From assembly GCA_030706405.1 (NCBI GenBank), contig JAUZOO010000010.1:62001-126000 (forward strand): a stretch of DNA of 64,000 bases, written 5' to 3'. Each line of letters opens with the position of its first letter. Within the stretch, counting starts at the first letter, position 1. The notes under the pieces were generated by a model. The model did no database searches, had not been told where the DNA came from, and saw only the letters and a program-made list of their open reading frames with translations. The translations under genes were made by a program, and so were the position numbers. Shown here piece by piece: positions 44,072-52,809 of this stretch. This DNA comes from Bacteroidota bacterium (GTDB taxonomy: Bacteria; Bacteroidota; Bacteroidia; Bacteroidales; JAAUTT01).

Positions 44072-46273
44072 TTAAAGAAAAATCCTTAACCCGGCATTGT
44101 ACACAAACCCGTCCGTTGGTGCCCAGATTTCGGGAAACTGGGGATTCTGAATGTTACCTGTGTACATGGGTTGCCAGCGCGACTGACGGGAGTCGAGTAT
44201 GTTCTCAAAATTCATAAAGAAACTCCAATGTTTGAAAAGTTTTTCGGCCGAGATGCCCATCAGCCAATAATCGCGCGTTTTTTCGCCACTGGAGAGGCGC
44301 TGCGGCGAAACATAAAATACTTCGTACCCGATACGAAGATTCTTCTCTATTTCGTACATAGGCGTAAAATAAAGTCGGTTACGGGCTGTAAGGGGTAGTT
44401 CGGCACGCTGCCCGCTATTGGAGCCGTAAGCATCAATAAACGTATAACCGAAGTAAATTGAAAAATCATCAATCCTGAATTTAACATTGGTTTCCCAACC
44501 TCGGGAATTAATATTTCCTTCGGCATTGACAAAATCGAGCGTATCACGGGCTTCCAGCGCCGGATTGGCAATCAACGGATGGAATAAACGGGTATAGAAA
44601 AAGAACTGATTGACACTAAGCGTAACTTCATCAGAAAGCATGGCTTTGTAATTAATGTCGAAATTTACACCAGCCGATTTTTCCGGTTTTACGTTACCAA
44701 GATTAATCGGCATCACATTACGGAAACCTTGCGTTTCGGACTCTTCGTTGAAAATGTCGGGAGCCTTGTACCCCAATCCCCCGCTTAACCGCGAGGTAAA
44801 GCGGGGCGAAAATTTATACATCAGCGAAAGACGTGGCAGAAAAAAGATATGGCTTTGGGTTGTGTACAATGGCGAACGAAGCGAAAGATAATCAAGCCGG
44901 ACACCCGATTCGACAATGAATGACGGGGTTATCTTGTAGTTATTCTGAACAAATCCGCCGAGGGTTGCCTGATCGCTATTCCGTTTTTGTACAAATGAAG
45001 TAACGGTTTCTTTAAAATTATCAGTCCATAGATTTACGCCGCCAATCCATTCGCTTCGTTCTTTGGGAATAAGATAACTTAATTCCGAAAAGCTGGAAAC
45101 CTGCTGCCCTCCAAAATGATAGCCAGTCATTTCTAAGTTCCTCGAAAAATAAGAAACACTATTTTTTACCGAGAAAACAGATTTGTTGCCAAATATCTTT
45201 TCAAACTTCAACTGAGTTGAATAGCGATCCGATTTATTTCGTTGAAAATAAGTATGAACGTTGTCGGCGTTGTTGTTTATTACATTCATATCGCCACCCA
45301 AGCGGCTTTCAATACTGGTATTTAACCCAAAACTCAACGTGGCCGTAGGATTGATATAGTAGAACACCTTTGGGTTAAAATTGTACAGTGTATTTTGCGG
45401 AATATCGGAGAAATTGTCGTGGTTGGGGTCGTACGCAACCTGCGAATTTCGGGAAGCAAAAATCGTTACACCGACATTACCAAACCGTTGTCCAAAGAAG
45501 GTATTAAGGTCGACGCCTTTGGCACTTGTGGTATTAGCCATCAACGAGAAATCCCTTTTGTCAGTCGGCGTTTTGGTGACCAGATTGATCAATCCGGCGA
45601 TAGCTCCACCGCCATAAAGCGTTGATGACGATCCTTTAATAACTTCAACATGTTTGAGGTCGAGAGGTGGAATCTGCATCACGCTTAGCCCTTCCGAAAA
45701 CCCTGAATATAACGGAAAACCGTCTTTTAACAATTGAGTATATTTCCCGTCGAGCCCTTGGATTCGGATGCTGGTATTGCCCGAAACTGCCGACGTTTGT
45801 TGGGTTTGAATACCAGTGCTTTCGGTAAGCACCATTTTAATATTGGCCGACTGCATCCCGGCTTTTTCATCCAGCTCTCCGCCGGAAATGGTCTCGATAC
45901 GCGTTGGAATATCGGCAATAGTACGGCTGCTACGGGTTGCCGTAACCTGCACTTCCTGCATTTCTTCCGATTCAGGTCTCAAAAAAACTGTCAGATCTTC
46001 GACCGACGACAACGGAAATAAAAGTGTCAGGCTTAGAAGACGGTAACCGATGGATGAAATCTCAAAGACATGCTCGCCGTTGGAAATGTTTTGAAATTCC
46101 ACGCGACCGTTTGCATCGGCAACCACAACCGTTGTTGTTCCCTTGAGGGCAACTGAGGCCCCGGGCAGAGTTTCGCCAGTTTCTTTATCTTTTATAATGG
46201 TCGTGAATTTATTTTGGGCATGGATTGTAACTGAAACAAATACAGCAACAATCACTATGAATATTGTTTTCAT
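44072..46273 (-). CDS. TonB-dependent outer-membrane receptor
   Basis: A 733-residue receptor. After a signal peptide (VSVTIHAQ) it has a carboxypeptidase-regulatory-like domain (IKDKETGETLPGASVALKG), a plug with VEVIKGSSSTLYGGGAIAGLINLVT, and a C-terminal 22-strand-like barrel ending in LRIF-L. The plug motif and barrel place it with siderophore/vitamin-type receptors, not SusC, which has a longer form; no SusD gene is beside it. The ligand is not clear. A palindrome with ATTCCGA...TCGGAAT arms lies 35-68 nt upstream of the start (46308-46341) and could regulate it. Confidence 0.9.
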   Translation of the reverse strand: MKTIFIVIVAVFVSVTIHAQNKFTTIIKDKETGETLPGASVALKGTTTVVVADANGRVEFQNISNGEHVFEISSIGYRLLSLTLLFPLSSVEDLTVFLRPESEEMQEVQVTATRSSRTIADIPTRIETISGGELDEKAGMQSANIKMVLTESTGIQTQQTSAVSGNTSIRIQGLDGKYTQLLKDGFPLYSGFSEGLSVMQIPPLDLKHVEVIKGSSSTLYGGGAIAGLINLVTKTPTDKRDFSLMANTTSAKGVDLNTFFGQRFGNVGVTIFASRNSQVAYDPNHDNFSDIPQNTLYNFNPKVFYYINPTATLSFGLNTSIESRLGGDMNVINNNADNVHTYFQRNKSDRYSTQLKFEKIFGNKSVFSVKNSVSYFSRNLEMTGYHFGGQQVSSFSELSYLIPKERSEWIGGVNLWTDNFKETVTSFVQKRNSDQATLGGFVQNNYKITPSFIVESGVRLDYLSLRSPLYTTQSHIFFLPRLSLMYKFSPRFTSRLSGGLGYKAPDIFNEESETQGFRNVMPINLGNVKPEKSAGVNFDINYKAMLSDEVTLSVNQFFFYTRLFHPLIANPALEARDTLDFVNAEGNINSRGWETNVKFRIDDFSIYFGYTFIDAYGSNSGQRAELPLTARNRLYFTPMYEIEKNLRIGYEVFYVSPQRLSSGEKTRDYWLMGISAEKLFKHWSFFMNFENILDSRQSRWQPMYTGNIQNPQFPEIWAPTDGFVYNAGLRIFL

Positions 46274-46454
46274 GGTTCAATATGAATTATTTATTGTAAA
46301 AGATATTCCGATAAATTAGATTTCGATTTAATGTCGGAATAACACATTTGCGTACCTTCTTTTGGAGGAAATCATCCAATCTTGGGAAGAAAAGCCTGAT
46401 AACCTATATTAGATTCTTAAAGATTTATTTTACGACATTGGATGATTATTGTAG

Positions 46455-48182
46455 CTATCGATCAGCAAGAGGACCTTTGCCCTTCGCCAGCGTATCGTAG
46501 TTGTTCTTAGAATCTTTCCAGTTTACCTTTTGGGAAGGATCAATACCGTTGATATACTTTTCGATATTTGTGTAACCGTCACCATTCAGATCACCATTAG
46601 CATCGGATGGATCTTTGGGATTAAGCCCGTGTTTAATTTCCCACTCATCAGGCATTCCGTCGCCGTCGCTATCTTTGTACGGTTTACCTTTGTATTCGGG
46701 GTAACCTCCTACCTGGCTGATGTTGGTAATAATACCTTGTTTATAGGAATCAGTTGGTAAACGACGGTATTTAAATTGATAATAAGTTTTTGAATCCGCG
46801 TCTTTATCATAATAAACTTTACCGGTGCGCACCTGAGTTATTATATGTTGATCAACGATATCACGCTTTGGCAACGTAGCTCCTGCATTGTCTAGCACAA
46901 AGCTGTAAGCCTCTTCAGCTGACATAATCGGAAATTCAGACATAAGAAATGGCTTATTAACTCTCATGAAAGGGAAATAGTCTTTTTCAGCTTCTTCCTG
47001 GCTGATTTCTTTACCTTTCAGGTCTCTTATTTGTACCCCGCCAGCCCAATTGTCCTTAGTAACCTTGTCATTTCCTTCAACTACATTTCCTGTTACGTAA
47101 AGTCTTCCAAATAGTGCTTTTTCGAGTTTTTTACGTCCATTTGATTGGGGTTCGATGATACGATGATCTATCAGGGAATTTTTAGGGGTAGTTGGTCCCG
47201 GTTTATAATAATTGTTTATAATGTTGAATAGTGCGGTATAGTCGCCACCATCCACGGAACGGTGTACCCAGTTATAAATAACATTATTAGCAAAATTGAA
47301 TATCCCATTCCAACCAATTGACGGATTGCGACCCGTATTATCAGCCCACAAATTTCTCATGAACGTACAGTTCTCTCCTCCAATAGTACTTCCAAAAGCG
47401 TGGTTGTAGGTATCCAAACCCTGCGCTGAAATAGTATTTTGAATAGTAACGTTTACCGTACCCAATTTATCTTCCGGGCGACCATTCTTCGGATCGAACA
47501 TATGCCGGTAGAACGATATATTTTCGTCCAATCCCCATGAACAAGAGCAGTGATCAATCATAATATTTCCTATAGGATTTCCGCCAAAAGCATCATCCCT
47601 TCGCCCAACATTAGTTTCTCCACGTCGAAAGCGCATGAAACGCACCACCACATCATGCGTATTTGCCCATACCGATTCACCAGCAATGCAGACTCCGTCG
47701 CCAGGAGCAGTCTGTCCGGCAATAGTAATGTAGGGCGCCCGAATGATAACAGGTGTTTTTAAATGAATGATGCCTGCAACATTAAACACAACAATACGAG
47801 CACCTCCAGTTTCGCAAGCTTCGCGGAAAGTCCCGGGTCCGTTATCAGCTAAACTGGTAACAGTAATCACCTTTCCTCCGCGGCCTCCAAACGAATATTC
47901 GCCACCACCCATGGCTCCCGGGAAAGCCGGAATCTCTGCTTGTGGCAAATCGGTTGGACGGGCAGCCCAGTCAATATAAGGTTTGCCTTCTCTTGCTTCT
48001 TTTTGAATAATAGGCAACGCCTTTTCCCATGCAATGTCAGAAAGTCGTTGGTTCTCCTGCATCATTAAATCCGTAGCTTTTTGAATACTATCGGGCACTT
48101 GGGGATACTGGGCTTTACTTATTTGGCAGGTGGCTCCCCATAAAGAGGCAGTTATAATTAAAGAAATAATATATTTTTTCAT
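46455..48182 (-). CDS. Pectate lyase-like polysaccharide lyase (PL1 type) with calcium-repeat C-terminus
   Basis: A 575-residue secreted enzyme. Signal peptide, then a beta-helix domain with the opening IPAFPGAMGGGEYSFGGRGG and GGARIVVFNVAGIIHL, characteristic of PL1 pectate lyases. MIDHCSCSWGLDENISFYR supplies Ca-binding Asp residues and RNPSIGWNG the likely catalytic Arg. The C-terminus holds thrombospondin type 3 or dockerin-like repeats (DSDGDGMPDEWE, DANGDLNGDGYTNIEKYING). It would cut polygalacturonate by beta-elimination. No SusC/SusD pair adjoins it; an OprB-like porin is downstream in orientation. Confidence 0.88.
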   Translation of the reverse strand: MKKYIISLIITASLWGATCQISKAQYPQVPDSIQKATDLMMQENQRLSDIAWEKALPIIQKEAREGKPYIDWAARPTDLPQAEIPAFPGAMGGGEYSFGGRGGKVITVTSLADNGPGTFREACETGGARIVVFNVAGIIHLKTPVIIRAPYITIAGQTAPGDGVCIAGESVWANTHDVVVRFMRFRRGETNVGRRDDAFGGNPIGNIMIDHCSCSWGLDENISFYRHMFDPKNGRPEDKLGTVNVTIQNTISAQGLDTYNHAFGSTIGGENCTFMRNLWADNTGRNPSIGWNGIFNFANNVIYNWVHRSVDGGDYTALFNIINNYYKPGPTTPKNSLIDHRIIEPQSNGRKKLEKALFGRLYVTGNVVEGNDKVTKDNWAGGVQIRDLKGKEISQEEAEKDYFPFMRVNKPFLMSEFPIMSAEEAYSFVLDNAGATLPKRDIVDQHIITQVRTGKVYYDKDADSKTYYQFKYRRLPTDSYKQGIITNISQVGGYPEYKGKPYKDSDGDGMPDEWEIKHGLNPKDPSDANGDLNGDGYTNIEKYINGIDPSQKVNWKDSKNNYDTLAKGKGPLADR

Positions 48183-48315
48183 CGTCGAATCATTTTTTGT
48201 AAAACGTAATAAATCAATTTATAATGTGCCCAATGCATTCCTAAATTGCAGGTACAACAATATACCTGTCATTCGGGGAGTCCGGACATCTTTACATTAA
48301 GGAATCAACGATGAT

Positions 48316-48624
48316 TTAAATGAGCAAAATACGGTTGGAAAGGTATAAAGGAGGTTGAAGGCCACGAGTTTCTTGCGTTTGGCCTGTTTGGGCGAATAGA
48401 ATATAAGTGTCTACCGGAGCTGGCAAAAGGATTGTTTCGAATTGAATATCGTCGGCAAGGAAGTCTATTGCCACATCGGCCAGATGACTGTTATCGGGCT
48501 GAACATAAACATCGTAATCGTCATCGAACGTATTGGAAAAATACGATGTGCTTATTTCACATGCCGAAAGCAGGAAAAAGAAGCCAACGATGGGAACGAT
48601 TATGTATCTAAACCATTTCTTCAT
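48316..48624 (-). CDS. Small lipoprotein of unknown function (102 aa)
   Basis: A short exported protein with the signal peptide ending in LLSACEIS, a lipobox (Cys near residue 22). The mature part is acidic at first (FDDDYDVYVQPDNS) and then hydrophobic. I do not recognise it. It lies between the pectate lyase and porin genes and may belong to the same transcription unit, since the gaps are 133 and 103 nt. Confidence 0.68.
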   Translation of the reverse strand: MKKWFRYIIVPIVGFFFLLSACEISTSYFSNTFDDDYDVYVQPDNSHLADVAIDFLADDIQFETILLPAPVDTYILFAQTGQTQETRGLQPPLYLSNRILLI

Positions 48625-48727
48625 CCGAAATTACATCGATTTTAGAATGTGCAAATATCAAAAATTATACCAAAAAAAGTCTAAAACAAACTAACTAATC
48701 ATAAGGGGGGTAATCCCATCTTTACCT

Positions 48728-50110
48728 TTAAAACGCAATATGAGCCCGGACTCCAAAAGCGCTGACCGGTCCACGATCCCTATTGTACGCCGGGTTAATA
48801 ATAAACTGGTAATCGGGACTCAGCCAGAAATTATACCGGGGCAGTTTGAACGAATAATACATTTCGGCAATTAGCTCGGAACCATAATTAAGGTTACCAT
48901 CGCCAATGATAAATCCATAGCCACCGCCTTTAAGATAATCCCTGTGCTCCGTTGACAATCCATTGGCTATTAAAGCAATGCCCAGGTTGTCATCTGTCCG
49001 TTTCCAGAACTTGCCACCAAGCTGAATACCTGTGCTTAGGCACCTGTCTATCTCGGTAAATGCCCAGGTTTCGTTGAGTCCGTCGTTCCATCCTGCCCGC
49101 ACGAACATACCAACATTTTTCGAGAGGTTTTGTTCGATATTAACTCCAAATCCATACTTTGTTCGTCCCAGGGCAGATACGCTATCGATAACTGGAGCGG
49201 TATTATGAGCTGTTCCCCAAGCTATCGCCTTTTGATAATTGCCCATGCGAGCTTCCGTTAAAAAGGTCATTAGCCGGATTGTACCATATTGGTTCCCAAT
49301 GCTATATTTATGCTCAAATTCCAAGGCTTCGGAGTGCGACCGTAAAAATTTTGAATCCATAACAGCCTCATTGGCACGTACTGGCACCATTACCATAGCA
49401 AAACGGAGTGCCCATTGAGGTTTTACAAGTTCGGCAATAATGCCATAAGTATATCCCTTTGTATTGGCCGGATAATCCCAAGCCCCGTTTCCCATTAGCG
49501 CCCAATTATAAAATTGCGTACGCGGATCGTGGCTATATTGATTATTATCAAAAAAATCCATCATACTAAACTTCCCGGCAGTAATCGAAAGATAGGATGC
49601 TGGAGCCTTCGTTGCCAGTTGATTAACATCATCAGTAATGTGTTGGGATTCATCGGATAAAGCAAATATCTGGTGGAGGTATAAACGAGCCGTATAAATT
49701 TTGGGAGCGGCATCGCTTACCCGGTAAACTTCGCCATTAGGGAAGCCGGCAACTCCGCGGGTTTGAGAAAAGCCATTGCCTCCCGAAATTTCCGGGTTGT
49801 AATATATTGATGCTCCTTTCCATAATTTTGCCCCTAAATAAAACGTCCCGGTAATGGAAGTGGTAGCTTCTTTGGCATTTAAAAGACTGTTTTCTCCGCT
49901 ATATTTTGCGTAAAATCCGGGATGATACTGGTAAATTATGGTATTTTGAAAGTGAAAATTCCATTTTTGATCCGTTGAAATCGAATCTTTAGTATTTGTA
50001 GTTTGAGCATAACCTGACGGTACAATCAGAATCCAGAGCAGCATTCCTTCGGCAAAGCGAAAAACTATTCTAATTGGGATGTCTCTATAAAATTTAAAGA
50101 ATAAATTCAT
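48728..50110 (-). CDS. OprB-like carbohydrate-selective porin
   Basis: A 460-residue outer-membrane barrel. The signal peptide is followed by beta strands with the KFSMMDFFDNNQYSHDPR and LMGNGAWDYPANTKG segments typical of OprB-family porins, and the protein ends with a C-terminal Phe (GVRAHIAF). These porins let sugars cross the outer membrane by diffusion. Close to the pectate lyase gene, it may admit uronate oligosaccharides, but this is only context. Confidence 0.85.
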   Translation of the reverse strand: MNLFFKFYRDIPIRIVFRFAEGMLLWILIVPSGYAQTTNTKDSISTDQKWNFHFQNTIIYQYHPGFYAKYSGENSLLNAKEATTSITGTFYLGAKLWKGASIYYNPEISGGNGFSQTRGVAGFPNGEVYRVSDAAPKIYTARLYLHQIFALSDESQHITDDVNQLATKAPASYLSITAGKFSMMDFFDNNQYSHDPRTQFYNWALMGNGAWDYPANTKGYTYGIIAELVKPQWALRFAMVMVPVRANEAVMDSKFLRSHSEALEFEHKYSIGNQYGTIRLMTFLTEARMGNYQKAIAWGTAHNTAPVIDSVSALGRTKYGFGVNIEQNLSKNVGMFVRAGWNDGLNETWAFTEIDRCLSTGIQLGGKFWKRTDDNLGIALIANGLSTEHRDYLKGGGYGFIIGDGNLNYGSELIAEMYYSFKLPRYNFWLSPDYQFIINPAYNRDRGPVSAFGVRAHIAF

Positions 50111-50403
50111 ACGTAATACCTTACTTTTGATACAGAAGGGTTACGTAACCTGCACAGGTATTGCGTTTACCTTTCCATACTAACGGTTAATAATCTGGTT
50201 GCAGGGCCTTCGTCCATTTTTGAATCGATATTGATTTGCGCCGCAAAAGTATAAACTTTTCTTAGCCGGATGGTTTTCGACTATTAATTTTAGGTTAAAT
50301 CAGATAAAATTAGCAATTTCTAATTGGTTTCTAATCTCTTTTTAAATCTGGCTTAATTTGGTAACTTTAGTTTTGTCCAATATTTTAACTCAAAACTGAA
50401 GTT

Positions 50404-51699
50404 ATGTTCCGGGGAAAACGAATCATTCTTTCACTAATTACCGCGTTTTGCGGAAGTTTATTTTTATTCGGACAGAATTCTAAAGAAATCCGCAATATCA
50501 CCATACAACAGGCAGATAGCCTGTTTGTAGCGAGAAATCTCGACCTGTTGGCCGAAAAATACAATGTTGATGCTGTCAAAGCTCAGATAATTCAGGCAAA
50601 ACTATTTAACAATCCTACCATCAGCATTAATCAAAATGTTGTAAATTCTGAATATCAAACCAACGGAGGCCGAAAATGGTTCGACTTTACGGATAAGGGC
50701 GAAACTTCCGTCCAGCTTCAAAAGCTTTTTTTGCTTGCCGGAAAACGAAACAAACGCATTAACCTCGCTGAGGTGACGGCGTTACGAGAAGAACAAAATT
50801 ATTTCGACATGCTGCGAACCCTTAAATTTTCGCTGCGTAGTGGTTTCTATACCGTTTATTATTTGCAAAAAACGCTTAACGTTTACGATAAGGAAATAAC
50901 CTCGCTATCCAATATTATTAAGGTTTTCGAAAATCAGCAGGAAAAAGGATATGCTTCGAAAAAGGATGTATTACGTTTAAAGGCAAGCCTGTTCTCTCTT
51001 GAAAACGAAAAACTGGGATACTCGTCTCAACTTATAAGTAATATGGCCGATTTTAACGTTTTAATGCATACTTCCAATGTGTATTATATTCCTCAGGCCG
51101 ACACCGTTAAACTGGCCGCCATTTCTCCTGAATCTGTTAAATTACAAGAAGTTATTGATACTGCCATGAAATATAGGTACGACCTGAAAATGGCACAATC
51201 CGATTTAGCCTTCAACCAAATGAATTTAAACTATCAGAAAGCTTTAGGCGTTCCCGACTTAACCCTTTCGGCAGGATGGGACCGCAATGGTAGTTTTATC
51301 CATAATTACAACTATGTAGGAGTACAGATTGACCTGCCCTTCTTCAACCGTAACCAGGGAAATATAAAAACCGCCCAATTTACTATCGAAAGCAGCAAAG
51401 CCAAGTTACAAAGTGCCGAAGATCAGGTAAAGTCCGATGTTTTTCAGTCGTATTCCAATGCACTTGAAACGAATGATGTTTACAAACACTTTGATGAGAA
51501 ATTCGCAAAAGACTTAACTGGTTTAATCGACGAAATCATTAAAAATTATGAGAAACGGAATATCAGCCTTCTTGAATTTATGGACTTCTACGATGCTTAC
51601 AAACAAAACATGATTCAATATAATACCCTTCAGAACAGTCGCATAAATGCATTTGAGAATTTAAATTTCAGCGTTGGTAAAGACATCATTAACAAGTAA
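50404..51699 (+). CDS. TolC-family outer-membrane efflux protein
   Basis: A 431-residue channel of the OEP family. Signal peptide to about FLFGQNS; two repeated helical-hairpin halves follow, with VDLPFFNRNQGNIKTAQF, the second-domain signature, visible near residue 310. It forms the outer-membrane exit of the RND system encoded by the next two genes. The adaptor gene begins 14 nt downstream. A weak -7 match (TAGTTTTG near 50370) lies 26-40 nt upstream of the ATG. Confidence 0.9.
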   Translation: MFRGKRIILSLITAFCGSLFLFGQNSKEIRNITIQQADSLFVARNLDLLAEKYNVDAVKAQIIQAKLFNNPTISINQNVVNSEYQTNGGRKWFDFTDKGETSVQLQKLFLLAGKRNKRINLAEVTALREEQNYFDMLRTLKFSLRSGFYTVYYLQKTLNVYDKEITSLSNIIKVFENQQEKGYASKKDVLRLKASLFSLENEKLGYSSQLISNMADFNVLMHTSNVYYIPQADTVKLAAISPESVKLQEVIDTAMKYRYDLKMAQSDLAFNQMNLNYQKALGVPDLTLSAGWDRNGSFIHNYNYVGVQIDLPFFNRNQGNIKTAQFTIESSKAKLQSAEDQVKSDVFQSYSNALETNDVYKHFDEKFAKDLTGLIDEIIKNYEKRNISLLEFMDFYDAYKQNMIQYNTLQNSRINAFENLNFSVGKDIINK

Positions 51700-51713
51700 T
51701 AAATTAAGCAATT

Positions 51714-52799
51714 ATGAAACATATTTTTGTTGTAGTCCTGACCATCCTTTCGCTCGTTGGATGCACGTCAAAAAACAATAATCAGCTAGTCAAAACTCCG
51801 GACAAATTTTGTATTCCCGATAGCCTGATGAAGCAAATACAACTTGACACCGTATCTTTTCAGTCGGTTGTAAGCGAACATAAGCTGATTGGGAAAATAT
51901 CATACGACCAGGACAAAGTAGCCAAAATTTATCCCATGGTGAGTGGCAATGCAACCGAGGTAAGAGTTGCCCTGGGAGATTATGTCAAAAAAGGACAAGT
52001 GCTGGCTATTTTAAAAAGCTCCGAAGTGGCTGGGGTTACCAACGACCTTGTTTCTGCCAGTTCCAACCTGGCAGTTGCCGAAAAAAACTTAGCTGCTACC
52101 GCTGATATGTATAAAAGTGGCATTGCTTCGGAAAAAGAATATATCGCTGCCCAAAAAGAAACTGAAAAAGCACGGTCGGAACTCAACCGGGTAAAAACTG
52201 TTCACGCTATCTATGGATCCGGGGCACAATCGGAATATGTGGTAAAATCGCCAATATCGGGTTATGTAGTCGAAAAAAACATAAACCCTAACATGCAAAT
52301 CCGCCCCGATAATAATACCAACCTGTTTACGATATCCGATCTGAAAACCGTATGGGTGCTGGCCAATGTTTATGAATCGGACATTGCACGCATCAAACTA
52401 AACCAAAAGGTAAATGTCACCACTATTTCTTATCCCGACAAGGTTTTTACCGGCAACATCGACAAGATATACAGTGTTCTTGACCCAGATAGCAAAACTA
52501 TGAAAATACGGGTGCAACTGGGGAATGAACAAAACCTGTTAAAACCGGAAATGTTTGCCAACGTTTTGGTTCATCAGGTTACCGACAGTACTCAGCTTGC
52601 TATTCCTGCCAAAGCCGTCATTTTTGACCGTAATCAATATTGGGTGATGGTGTACAACTCCAAATGTGATGTGCAAACCCGCAAAATTGACATTCAAAGC
52701 TCCAATAGCACCACTACGTACATACGCTCAGGGGTCAAACCCGGCGAAAAAGTGATTACAAACCTGCAGTTGCTTATTTATAATGCACTAAACCAGTAG
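51714..52799 (+). CDS. RND efflux periplasmic adaptor lipoprotein (CzcB/CusB-like)
   Basis: A 361-residue membrane fusion protein. The signal peptide ends in the lipobox LSLVGC. A biotinyl-lipoyl-like domain split by a helical hairpin follows (GNATEVRVALGDYVKKGQVLA ... VVKSPISGYVVEKN), then a beta-barrel (TVWVLANVYESDIARIK) and a membrane-proximal domain. It links the pump to the TolC channel. Its order between TolC and CusA-like genes matches metal-efflux systems of the CzcCBA/CusCBA kind. No His-rich metal-binding extension is present. Confidence 0.91.
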   Translation: MKHIFVVVLTILSLVGCTSKNNNQLVKTPDKFCIPDSLMKQIQLDTVSFQSVVSEHKLIGKISYDQDKVAKIYPMVSGNATEVRVALGDYVKKGQVLAILKSSEVAGVTNDLVSASSNLAVAEKNLAATADMYKSGIASEKEYIAAQKETEKARSELNRVKTVHAIYGSGAQSEYVVKSPISGYVVEKNINPNMQIRPDNNTNLFTISDLKTVWVLANVYESDIARIKLNQKVNVTTISYPDKVFTGNIDKIYSVLDPDSKTMKIRVQLGNEQNLLKPEMFANVLVHQVTDSTQLAIPAKAVIFDRNQYWVMVYNSKCDVQTRKIDIQSSNSTTTYIRSGVKPGEKVITNLQLLIYNALNQ

Positions 52800-52809
52800 A
52801 TTATTCAAA

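Noticed and set aside
44072..46273. SusC-type receptor
   Set aside because: Length, plug form and lack of a SusD gene point to an ordinary TonB-dependent receptor.
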